Assembly: GCA_913020255.1 (NCBI GenBank)
Contig: CAJWAW010000001.1
Location: 1 to 64,000 of the forward strand
DNA length: 64,000 nucleotides
Direction of reading: 5' to 3'
From: an uncultured Fidelibacterota bacterium
GTDB taxonomy: Bacteria; Marinisomatota; Marinisomatia; SCGC-AAA003-L08; GCA-002707645
Positions 1-7,661 of this stretch are shown piece after piece (position 1 is the stretch's first letter; every line of letters starts with the position of its first letter). The notes below the pieces were generated by a model. That model was given only the letters and a program-made list of their open reading frames with translations. It made no database searches and was not told the origin of the DNA. A program made the translations under genes and the position numbers.

Positions 1-1
1 A

Positions 2-376
2 TATGATCAATTAACAGGTATAGAGAAAAAATTATATGGAAATATTCCTGAATTTATGAATAATGAAATATTTGTAATTGATATACTTTCTACAGATGAT
101 GGAGCACTTCCAAGTAAAGTTGAATTGCATAAAGCATATCCAAATCCATTTAACCCTGTGACTAATATTAGCTTTACATTGCCATATGCTATGCAGGTTG
201 AAATTAATATTTTAGATATTCAGGGAAGAAAAGTTAGAAATATTTCAAGTAGTTCATATGTAAAAGGGTTAAATAGTGTAACAGTTGATGCAAATGATTT
301 ATCAAGTGGTATTTATTTCGTCGAGCTTTTAGCTGAAGATAGTAAAGAATATACAAAAATTATGTTGCTGAAATAA
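2..376 (+). CDS. C-terminal part of a secreted protein with a T9SS type A sorting domain (5' truncated by window)
   Basis: The frame is open from base 2, so the gene starts upstream of the window and only its last ~124 residues are seen. The end carries a YPNPFNP motif followed by a beta-rich FlgD-like fold and a GIYFVEL strand near the terminus. This is the classic Por/type IX secretion C-terminal sorting domain, which directs export across the outer membrane and surface attachment in FCB-group bacteria. The catalytic or adhesive part of the protein lies outside the window and cannot be named. An internal ATG at 56 is unlikely to be the true start. Confidence 0.85.
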   Translation, partial: YDQLTGIEKKLYGNIPEFMNNEIFVIDILSTDDGALPSKVELHKAYPNPFNPVTNISFTLPYAMQVEINILDIQGRKVRNISSSSYVKGLNSVTVDANDLSSGIYFVELLAEDSKEYTKIMLLK

Positions 377-392
377 ATTAGAAAGGATGAAT

Positions 393-686
393 ATGAATTA
401 TATAATATGCGCTTTAACAATTTTATTACTATCTTCATGCTCAACCTCTAATAATCATCACAAGGGTCATAAACACCACAAGCATCATCATCATAATCAT
501 GGCAAGTTAAATCATCCAAAAGTTATTGCCCATAATTATTTTGATAAAGGTGGTCATGTTTTGGTTGTTGTTAAGCATAGACCTGGATTATCTCGATATG
601 AAAGAAAGCAGATTAGAAAATGGTGTCATAAACATTATCGTCATCATAAAAAGAATATTAAATTTAAATTTATAGTTATTAAATAA
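393..686 (+). CDS. Small histidine-rich lipoprotein, putative metal binder
   Basis: A short protein with an N-terminal hydrophobic segment ending in LLLSSCS, a lipobox-like signal peptidase II site. It is followed by a very His-rich stretch (HHKGHKHHKHHHHNH); about 18 of 97 residues are His. The C-terminal part is basic (RKQIRKWCHKHYRHHKK). The GAAAGG Shine-Dalgarno at 381-386 abuts the ATG at 387 but sits 6 nt before the ATG at 393, so 393 is the better start. Binding of zinc, copper or nickel in the envelope is inferred from composition only; no named family is recognised. A secreted HMA-domain protein lies 2.4 kb downstream. Confidence 0.7.
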   Translation: MNYIICALTILLLSSCSTSNNHHKGHKHHKHHHHNHGKLNHPKVIAHNYFDKGGHVLVVVKHRPGLSRYERKQIRKWCHKHYRHHKKNIKFKFIVIK

Positions 687-697
687 ATTTTTTATAA

Positions 698-1876
698 TTG
701 TATTTAGTTCTATCCATATTATTTAGTTTCATTTTTTCAAGTATTGGCGTTCAAAAAATAGCCTCTGGTTTTGACAAGCCTGTATATATAGTTACAAATC
801 CTAGTGATGCTGAACAGTTATATGTTATTGAACAAAAAGGAGTAGTTCGATTAATTGAAAAAGGTAGTGTTGTTAAAACACCTTTTTTAGATATAAAAGA
901 TAGAGTACATAGGCCCCTTTTCCCTGGAGATGAAATGGGAATGCTTGGACTTGCCTTTGATCCTAGTTTTAAAGAAAATCAATTTATTTATGTTCATTAT
1001 AATGACAAAGATGATAATACAATAATATCTAGATTTAAGGTAAAAGGAAAATTTGGTGATAAAAAATCTGAAAAAAATATATTAAGATTAGCTCAGCCCT
1101 ATTCAAATCATAATGGTGGAACAATTGAATTTGGACCAGATGGTTATTTATATATTGGGCTAGGAGATGGTGGTTCAGCTGGTGATCCTGAAAAAAGAGC
1201 TCAAGATTTAACTAATCTTTTTGGCAAAATACTTCGTATTGATATTAATACAGATGAGCCATATTTAGTTCCAAAGGATAATCCCTTTACATATTATAGA
1301 AAATTTAAAGATGAGATTTGGTCTTATGGTCTCAGAAATCCATGGAGGTTTTCATTTGATTATTTAACTGGAGATATGATTATTGGAGATGTAGGTCAAA
1401 ATTTATGGGAAGAGATAAATATTGAATATGCTAAAGATAATAAGGGTGGAAATAATTATGGATGGAATGTAATGGAAGGTAATCATTGTTATCCCGAGGA
1501 TGCAACCTGTAGTAATGAAGGATATATTATGCCAGCATTTGAATATCCTAATAATGCAAATTATGCAAAAACATTGTTTGGAATAAAACAGCCAAATATG
1601 GATGGATGTTCTATTACAGGTGGGTATGTATATAGAGGTAAAAATATACCAGAGTTATATGGCAAATATATCTTTGGAGATTATTGTACGGGCAAAGTTT
1701 GGAGTATTCGTATTGTTGAAGGCAAAGGTGAGGAGTTGGTTGATCATACTAAAGATATTTTATCGAGTATGGGTAAAAGAGAGTTCTATTTATCATCATT
1801 TGGTCAGGATAATGATCAAGAATTGTTTTTAATCGATTATAATGGAACAATTTATAGATTAGTAAATATAAAGTAA
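698..1876 (+). CDS. Secreted glucose/sorbosone dehydrogenase-like beta-propeller (soluble PQQ-dependent type)
   Basis: This matches the GSDH (soluble PQQ glucose dehydrogenase/aldose sugar dehydrogenase) family by its NHNGG motif at residues 137-141, GLGDGG at 154-159, GKILRIDI near 176 and a GLRNPWRFSFD block near 211-221. His138 corresponds to the catalytic base of the family. A hydrophobic N-terminus suggests export, so it would oxidise aldoses in the periplasm or outside. An in-frame stop at 695-697 forces the start to be the TTG at 698, and no Shine-Dalgarno is evident. The length (392 aa) is normal. Family is confident; the sugar substrate is unknown. Confidence 0.85.
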   Translation: MYLVLSILFSFIFSSIGVQKIASGFDKPVYIVTNPSDAEQLYVIEQKGVVRLIEKGSVVKTPFLDIKDRVHRPLFPGDEMGMLGLAFDPSFKENQFIYVHYNDKDDNTIISRFKVKGKFGDKKSEKNILRLAQPYSNHNGGTIEFGPDGYLYIGLGDGGSAGDPEKRAQDLTNLFGKILRIDINTDEPYLVPKDNPFTYYRKFKDEIWSYGLRNPWRFSFDYLTGDMIIGDVGQNLWEEINIEYAKDNKGGNNYGWNVMEGNHCYPEDATCSNEGYIMPAFEYPNNANYAKTLFGIKQPNMDGCSITGGYVYRGKNIPELYGKYIFGDYCTGKVWSIRIVEGKGEELVDHTKDILSSMGKREFYLSSFGQDNDQELFLIDYNGTIYRLVNIK

Positions 1877-1904
1877 TACATTTCCTTAATTAAAGGTCTT
1901 TTCA

Positions 1905-2495
1905 GTGAAATTTTTAATAGTATCTACATTTTTAATTGCATTTTCTTTTCCTCAGAGTAATGCTGTCCAATTACAGGATATATCTGAAGAGATGTTAGCT
2001 CCTGATCATATTAGTATGCTTATTCATGAAGATTTAATTAATGAATTCTTTAAAAACATGGGTAAAGTTTCAGGTGGAGGAAAAAATTATGAGTGGATTT
2101 TAAAAAATCCTCGTATTGAAATAACGAATAAAAAAGCAGTCTTTAAAGCTGAAATTCAAGTACTAGTTGGTTTCATTAGCTCTACCCAAGATGTAATAGG
2201 AAAAGTTGATGTTAGATATAATGCTAAAGATAATTTAATTATAGTAGAGGTTGTTGATGCAGATGTTATCATTGATATAGCTGGTTATGATATTGGTAAA
2301 ATCGATATTGGCAAACATTTTTCAAAACCTTTAAAATTATCTGGTCCTCAGAGTGTTTCAGAAAATATTGAATTTTCCTTGCCATCAGGAAAAGTAAGGA
2401 AAATTGACATATCAGTTAAATCACATACTTTAGATTTAATTGATGGAGCAATTAAAGTTTCTACAAGTTTAGGGTTTAAGGTTTTAGATAATTAA
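1905..2495 (+). CDS. Hypothetical exported protein
   Basis: The N-terminus (FLIVSTFLIAFSFPQSNA) looks like a cleavable signal peptide. The mature ~175 residues are predicted beta-rich, with alternating hydrophobic residues in segments such as FKAEIQVLVGFIS and LIIVEVVDADVIIDIAGYD. The pattern is loosely reminiscent of lipid-binding LEA/SMP-type beta folds, but I do not recognise the family. The start is GTG at 1905 with AAAGG at 1892-1896, 8 nt upstream. The 3' end overlaps the convergent gene on the minus strand by 4 nt. Confidence 0.65.
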   Translation: MKFLIVSTFLIAFSFPQSNAVQLQDISEEMLAPDHISMLIHEDLINEFFKNMGKVSGGGKNYEWILKNPRIEITNKKAVFKAEIQVLVGFISSTQDVIGKVDVRYNAKDNLIIVEVVDADVIIDIAGYDIGKIDIGKHFSKPLKLSGPQSVSENIEFSLPSGKVRKIDISVKSHTLDLIDGAIKVSTSLGFKVLDN

Positions 2496-2977
2496 TATGT
2501 ACTTCTTATAAGAACTCTATTCTCAGATAAATCAAAATATCCAAAATCTAGAGCTTTTCCACCTTTTCCGGCTAATACCATATTTTTCATAAATACATTT
2601 TCTTGTCCTGATAAATATGAAACATCTAAAGATAATAGCATATATTCACCTGTTGGAATAGATTTCCCATCAAAAGAAAAAGCTAATACCATATTACTAT
2701 TATGTGAGGTGTTAAATTCTTCAAGTTCAAGATAGCCACCATTTGATTTATTTAATAGCGCGCCTTCAAATTCAAATTGTATGCCATATACAGGTTCAGA
2801 AGATCTCATCCATATATCTATTTCTGATTTCTTTAAGTCGAGCCATACAACATTTTCCTCTAGAGTATTTGGAGTTGTATAATCAGGCTTTTCATTTAGC
2901 ATTATTCCTGCGCAAATCATTATCACAACAGCTACGCTTGTAATTATAGTAATTAAATTTGAATTCTTCTTTGACAT
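2492..2977 (-). CDS. Membrane-anchored cohesin-like domain protein
   Basis: One N-terminal transmembrane segment (about residues 8-27) is followed by a single beta-sandwich domain. The stretch EPVYGIQFEFEG ... VLAFSFDGKSIPTGEYMLLSLDV has the spacing typical of cohesin-like domains. It clearly resembles the segment DPIYGIQVEIEG ... ILLSFSFGGATVSAG in the lipoprotein at 17780-19417. An AAGGA site 7 nt before the ATG supports the start. Location at the envelope, facing outward or periplasmic, is inferred. Because several exported proteins here end in dockerin-like pairs, a docking role is possible but unproven. Confidence 0.65.
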   Translation of the reverse strand: MSKKNSNLITIITSVAVVIMICAGIMLNEKPDYTTPNTLEENVVWLDLKKSEIDIWMRSSEPVYGIQFEFEGALLNKSNGGYLELEEFNTSHNSNMVLAFSFDGKSIPTGEYMLLSLDVSYLSGQENVFMKNMVLAGKGGKALDFGYFDLSENRVLIRSTY

Positions 2978-3134
2978 TGTGTTTCCTTCTTTAATTAGTG
3001 AAAATATAATACGTGTTAATTTTATAAATTAATACATATTATTACAAATTGCTATTAGAATTAGGTGGACTTTTACTGAACAGATTCTTAAGTTAAGAGG
3101 TGTGCAATATAATTAATTTAAAAGGGATATGATT

Positions 3135-3458
3135 ATGAAAAAAATAGTACTATTTATTATGGTAACAGGTTTTGTTTTTGCTGGATTAGTCAAAGAGTCA
3201 TATGTAGTCAAAGGAATGCACTGCCAATTTGGATGTGCAAATAAAGTTCAAGCAATGATGGCAAATCTTGAGGGCGTTGAAAAATGTGAAGTAGACTTTG
3301 AAAGTTCAAAAATGCTAATTGAATATGATGATAAAAAACTTAATACGGATGTTATTATATCTACTATAACAACTAATACTACGTATGAAACTGCAAAAAT
3401 TGATAAAAATGAAAAGAAAAAATCTTTATGGAGCAGGTTAAAAGGTTTATTTGGATAG
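3135..3458 (+). CDS. Exported heavy-metal-associated (HMA) domain protein
   Basis: A 107-residue protein with a signal peptide (about residues 1-16) and an HMA/ferredoxin-like fold. The metal loop reads GMHCQFGC with Cys30 and Cys34, a C-x3-C variant of the usual GMxCxxC. The following LEGVEKCEVDFESSKMLIEYDD matches the HMA strand pattern. The basic tail KKKSLWSRLKGLFG is short and amphipathic. AAAGGG at 3121-3126 is 8 nt before the ATG at 3135, so this start is preferred over the ATG at 3129. A periplasmic copper/metal chaperone role is inferred. It overlaps the next gene slightly. Confidence 0.8.
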   Translation: MKKIVLFIMVTGFVFAGLVKESYVVKGMHCQFGCANKVQAMMANLEGVEKCEVDFESSKMLIEYDDKKLNTDVIISTITTNTTYETAKIDKNEKKKSLWSRLKGLFG

Positions 3459-3831
3459 ATATATGTTAAAAATTGGTCTTATATCAGGAAGCTTATTTGC
3501 TGGTCTATCAATTGTATTTGGAGCATTTGGTGCTCATGCACTAAAAAATCAATTAACCGAGTATTCATTATCAGTTTATGATAAAGCAGTGCTATATCAA
3601 ATGTTTCATGCTTTAGGTATATTAATTGTAACCCTTATGGGCCAAATGATTGAAAATTTAGATGTTTCACTTTCAATTTGGTTTTTTATTATTGGTATTG
3701 TGCTTTTCTCAGGTAGCTTATATATCTTGGCTATAACTGATATGAAGTGGCTTGGTATGATTACACCTATTGGAGGGACTTTTTTTATTTTAGGCTGGTT
3801 TTCATTATTATTTAAATCATTAAATGCTTAA
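3451..3831 (+). CDS. DUF423 family small integral membrane protein
   Basis: A protein of about 125 residues with four predicted membrane helices. The N-terminal signature FGAFGAHALKNQL and the YQMFHALGIL segment are characteristic of the DUF423 (YgdD/YwdK) family, whose function is unknown. Two starts are possible: TTG at 3451, which has AAAAGG 5 nt upstream and overlaps the previous stop, or ATG at 3463. Either way the gene is translationally coupled to the HMA gene. Its stop codon overlaps the Shine-Dalgarno of the following selenoprotein gene. Confidence 0.85.
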   Translation: MDRYMLKIGLISGSLFAGLSIVFGAFGAHALKNQLTEYSLSVYDKAVLYQMFHALGILIVTLMGQMIENLDVSLSIWFFIIGIVLFSGSLYILAITDMKWLGMITPIGGTFFILGWFSLLFKSLNA

Positions 3832-3841
3832 GGACTATTTT

Positions 3842-6142
3842 ATGAAAAAAATTATATTATTATTACTATCTACGTATTGTTTTGCAGGAATGTATACTGT
3901 TGGTCAAACTGTAAATATGAGTCACCAGCTAGCTGAACATGAAATATGTTTTGGATCTAGTCTAGACCCAAATGGAGATGGAATTTTTCAACTTGCTGAG
4001 TTAAATGGTGATTTAAATGGTGGAGACTATAATGTGATTGTCATAGAGATGTCTGCATCATGGTGACCATCTTGCTATACTAGTCTATCAAGTTTTGATA
4101 GTTTTGTTTCTCAGTACTCTAGCAATGAGAATGTCTTTGTCTTTCATTCATTAGGAGATATTGGACAACCTTATTCATGTAATCAGTGGGGAGCTCAAGG
4201 TAATTCCTTAATGCCTCTAATTACAGATGATGATGCTGGGAATTCATTTTATACCTTGTTTTCAACATGTGAAGCTGGTGCATGCTACTACCCAAGCAGT
4301 ATATTTATAGATCATTCTATGAAAGTATATCATATGGATTCTGGTTGGAACTCAACATCTGCATCAAATTTAGTTAATCAGATGCTTGATAATTTAGAAA
4401 ATGCTCTTATTCTTGCAACATATGATAACCTTTCAATTTCAGATTCTGATGGAGATGGGTTATTAAATCCTGGCGAAGAATTTGAATTGACATTTACAAT
4501 AAGTAATAATTCATTTAATCTAGATGCTCAAAATATTGAGGCAACATTATCTTCTGATGAAGATATTGTATTAGATCAATATTCTTTATCATTTGGTAAT
4601 ATTAATGTAGGTAGTCAAAATAGTATTACTATAAATGGATATGTGAATGAGGATGTATTATTAGGTGAAAATGATTTCACACTAAGTGTTACTGCAGATT
4701 TTGATGGTCTACAAAACCAATTAATAAAAAATCATAGCTTTACAATCAATGTTACTTTAAATCAGATTGGATTTCCTTTTGATACAAATAGTGAAATCAA
4801 AACTAGTCCAGTTGTAATTGATTTTAATAATGATGGAAATAACGAATTTATTTTTGGTGACAAGTTTGGATTTGTTCGAATGCTTGATTCAAATGGTAAT
4901 GAAATTGAAAATAATATTTTTCCATTTGATACTGGTAATGAAATTTGGGGTTCTATAGCAGCTGGTTATATAGATTTAGATGATAAAATTGATATTGCTG
5001 TTACTTCAAAGAGTAAGCATATGTATGTTTTAGATATGAACGGTGAAAAATTAGATTATAATACTAATCAATTTTTAATTGGAACACCAGCTCTTGGAAA
5101 TCTTGATGAGGATGATGATTTAGAAATTGTCTTTGGTTCTTATTCTAACCCAGGTAGAGTATATGCAGTAAATGTTGATGGTTCAAATGTAAGTGGTTTT
5201 CCTTTAGATCTAGAGAAAACTCAAAAAGGTGTTGCACTTGCAGATTTTAATGATAATGGAAAAGATGATATTGTAATAGGGACAGAAAATGATGAAGTAT
5301 TCCTTATTTATGATGATGGCTCTATAGCTGATGGTTTTCCTTATCAAACTGAAGATAAAATTCGTTCGGCACCATCAATATTAAATATAGGTGATTCATT
5401 ACTTATTGTTGCTGCATCTAAAGATGGAACATTGTATGCTATTAATCAAGATGGTTCTTTAAGATTTTCTTATAAAAGCGATGATGATATATATGCCTCA
5501 CCAACATTTTTAGAATCTCCACAAGGAACTATGATATTTTTTGGAACAGATAGTGGCTCATTATATGCAGTTGATATTAATGGTAATATTTTTGATGGCT
5601 TCCCATTAGTAGGCTTTGATTCATTTGTTGGTTCTATTGTTTTTCAAGATTTTGATTCAGATGGATTAGCTGAAATAGTATTTGGAAGCGAAAATGGTGT
5701 GTTATCAATTCTTAAATCAGTTGACAGTACATATTCTTCGTTTGAATCGTATGATAGCTTTCCTGCATCTAATACATTTCCTTATTCTTCATCAGTCAAT
5801 ATACAGGATATAGATGGAGATGGAGATATGGAGATTTTTGCTGGAACAACTGGAGATGTGATTACTTATGATATTAAAGAATCACCATCTGATTCTTTTT
5901 GGAATTTATATAGAGCTAATTATCAAAGAACAGGTATATATGTTTCAGAATCTCAATGTACTTCTGGAGATATTAATAATGATGGAATCTTTAATGTACT
6001 TGATGTAGTAGCTCTAGTTAATTTTGTCATTGATTCATCCGGAATATCTGCTCAAGAACAATGTGCCGCAGATATTAATTCTGATGGTATAATTAATATT
6101 TTAGATGTTGTATCTCTTGTAAACCTTGTCATTTCTCCATAA
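3842..6142 (+). CDS. Predicted secreted selenoprotein: UxxC thioredoxin-like domain, Ig-like domain, FG-GAP propeller, dockerin pair
   Basis: One 766-residue frame is interrupted only by TGA at 4064-4066 (residue 75). The 48 codons from the TGA to the ATG at 4211 are all sense codons in the same frame. The residues around the TGA are S-A-S-W-U-P-S-C, so selenocysteine replaces the first Cys of a thioredoxin/TlpA-type WCPSC motif (partner Cys78). A beta strand (NVIVIEM) precedes it, and a candidate cis-Pro (Pro151 in YYPSSIFID) follows. Order: signal peptide 1-16; thioredoxin fold ~20-195; Ig-like domain ~198-290 after DSDGDGLLNPGEE; repeated FNNDGNNEFIFG-like propeller blades ~300-690; dockerin-like pair ~705-766. 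AAGGA at 3830-3834 supports the ATG at 3842. Redox function is inferred; the substrate is unknown. The OsmC gene follows with no gap. Confidence 0.88.
4067..4125 (+). promoter_or_regulatory. Candidate bacterial SECIS element within the coding sequence
   Basis: Immediately 3' of the UGA, CTATCAA (4085-4091) and TTGATAG (4095-4101) form a perfect 7-bp stem closing a 3-nt GUU loop. The loop begins 25 nt after the UGA and has G in its first position. This agrees with the general description of bacterial SECIS hairpins read by SelB (small apical loop, early G, loop about 16-37 nt from the UGA). TTGCTA (4072-4077) and TAGCAA (4120-4125) could add a lower stem. Whether SelB binds it is inference. 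Confidence 0.75.
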
Positions 6143-6541
6143 ATGTCAGATATAACTGTTACTTATCTTGGAGATTTAAGAACAGAATCCATTCATCTTG
6201 ATTCTAATACTTCCATTATAACTGATGCCCCTAAAGATAATCAAGGTTTAGGAAGAAAGTTTTCACCAACTGATTTAGTTGCTTCTTCTCTAGGGAGCTG
6301 TTTGTTAACTATTATAGGTATTGTAGCTAAAAGACATAAAATAGATTTAAAAAATACATATGCCAACATAACAAAAAAAATGTCAGAAAGTCCAAGGAGG
6401 ATATCATCTATAATTGTAGATATATATTTTAAATCTATCTTAGATGAGAATCAATTGATAATATTAAAGAGAGCAGCAAAACATTGTCCAGTTCATAATA
6501 GTTTAAGTGATAGCATTGATATACAAATTAATTTTAAATAA
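6143..6541 (+). CDS. OsmC/Ohr family protein
   Basis: A 132-residue protein with the OsmC-like layout: N-terminal strands, then SPTDLVASSLGSCLLTIIG with a Cys at the start of the central helix, and RAAKHCPVHNSL with the second Cys. These two Cys are the redox pair of the family, which reduces organic hydroperoxides. It belongs to the YhfA-like branch rather than classical Ohr, judged by the short N-terminus. The ATG directly follows the TAA of the selenoprotein gene (TAAATG), which implies coupled translation and a shared thiol/peroxide context. Confidence 0.85.
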   Translation: MSDITVTYLGDLRTESIHLDSNTSIITDAPKDNQGLGRKFSPTDLVASSLGSCLLTIIGIVAKRHKIDLKNTYANITKKMSESPRRISSIIVDIYFKSILDENQLIILKRAAKHCPVHNSLSDSIDIQINFK

Positions 6542-6550
6542 GGAATAATT

Positions 6551-7207
6551 ATGAAACAAAAACATTTTATTGATATACATAAAGGTCTTAATTCAATATT
6601 TATTTTACTACTTATGTTTTTTTATAATTCTTGGGATAATTTGATTGCTTGGTTATATCTTGCACTGCATGGAACCTACGGTTTTTTATGGATAACTAAG
6701 AGTTATTATTTCCCAGATAAACAGTGGGAGAGAAAAACATCAATTTGGTATGGATTATTTATTTGGCTTGGTTTAAGTTCATATTGGGTTGCACCATATT
6801 TGATTATTTCTAAAAATCATTTTTTCCCATTTTCTATTTCTATAGATCCAATTTATAAACTGCCGCCAATTTATATATTCTTTTGTTTGACATTATATAT
6901 ATTAGGCGTTTTTCTACATTTTACATCAGATATGCAAAAGTATGTTAATTTAAAATTAAATCCTGGATTTTTAATTAAAGATGAAATGTTTAAATCATTA
7001 AGAAATACTAATTATCTTGGTGAATTATTTATTTATTTAGGATTCTCTTTATTAGCTGCAGATTGGGTAGCATTAATTGCATTGCTATGCTTTATCTTAT
7101 TTATTTGGGTCCCTAATATGAATCGAAAAGATAAGTCATTATCTAGATATCCTGAATTTAAAGAATACAAAAAAAAATCTTATAAATTTATACCTTTTAT
7201 CTATTAG
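6551..7207 (+). CDS. DUF1295/isoprenylcysteine methyltransferase-like integral membrane protein
   Basis: A 218-residue multi-spanning protein. The C-terminal half has SDMQKYVNLKLNPGFLIKD, then LRNTNYLGELFIYLGF and a final SLSRYPEFKEYKKKSYKFIP. This arrangement is typical of DUF1295 and related steroid 5-alpha-reductase C-terminal/ICMT-like membrane enzymes. Reductase or methyltransferase activity cannot be decided from sequence alone. AAGGA lies at 6540-6544, 6 nt before the ATG at 6551. It sits 9 nt after the OsmC gene and probably ends that operon. Confidence 0.75.
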   Translation: MKQKHFIDIHKGLNSIFILLLMFFYNSWDNLIAWLYLALHGTYGFLWITKSYYFPDKQWERKTSIWYGLFIWLGLSSYWVAPYLIISKNHFFPFSISIDPIYKLPPIYIFFCLTLYILGVFLHFTSDMQKYVNLKLNPGFLIKDEMFKSLRNTNYLGELFIYLGFSLLAADWVALIALLCFILFIWVPNMNRKDKSLSRYPEFKEYKKKSYKFIPFIY

Positions 7208-7295
7208 TTGATTTATATCACATGATATAAAAAATTGCGTTAAATCACACTTAATTTTTATGTTTAATTATAACTTCTTAAAAAAGGAGTTTATT

Positions 7296-7592
7296 ATGAA
7301 AACATTAACTTCACGAAAAACATTAAATTTGAAATCAGATGCACACAAAGAGTATATAAAAGAACTATGTTTTCAAACACCTTTTTTGGTTATCAATACG
7401 CCTTGCGGAATTGGGAAATATAAATTCAATAAAATAGGATACGATAATGATGACATGTTAATTCTTGAATATACTCTTATGAAAGATCGCAAATATATAG
7501 ATACTCCTAATATAATGTATAAGCTTGGTAAATATTTTTATTTAAGTGCAGAACAAGTTCTATATGCATTTAAATATTTTGCTAGTTCATAA
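7296..7592 (+). CDS. Hypothetical protein, 98 aa
   Basis: A small soluble protein not recognised as any named family. A clear AAAAAGGAG at 7281-7289 lies 6 nt before the ATG at 7296, so this start is chosen over the ATG at 7260, which lacks a ribosome site. It contains a Cys pair region (LCFQTPFLVINTPCGIGKYKFN) and a C-terminal amphipathic segment. It stands alone between the DUF1295 gene and ileS, with AT-rich spacers on both sides, so it is probably monocistronic. Confidence 0.55.
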   Translation: MKTLTSRKTLNLKSDAHKEYIKELCFQTPFLVINTPCGIGKYKFNKIGYDNDDMLILEYTLMKDRKYIDTPNIMYKLGKYFYLSAEQVLYAFKYFASS

Positions 7593-7640
7593 AATATTTA
7601 TACTAATTGTTTTATTAAAACATAAAATTATACTAATTTA

Positions 7641-7657
7641 CCCTTCAATTTGAAGGG
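7641..7657 (+). promoter_or_regulatory. Perfect inverted repeat covering the ileS ribosome binding site
   Basis: CCCTTCAA-T-TTGAAGGG is a perfect 17-nt inverted repeat. Its 3' arm contains the GAAGGG Shine-Dalgarno of ileS, 4 nt before the ATG at 7662. As RNA it would form a 7-bp stem with a 3-nt loop that hides the ribosome site. No Ts follow it, so it is not a terminator. A translational control role is inferred. Confidence 0.5.
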
Positions 7658-7661
7658 AATA

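Noticed and set aside
4064..4066. Reading the TGA as a plain stop or as a nonsense mutation (two genes or a pseudogene).
   Set aside because: The downstream frame continues without another stop for 691 codons, the UGA sits exactly at a redox Cys position, a SECIS-like hairpin follows, and selC is in the window.
7593..7661. T-box riboswitch upstream of ileS.
   Set aside because: The leader is too short and has no specifier loop, T-box sequence or terminator/antiterminator pair.
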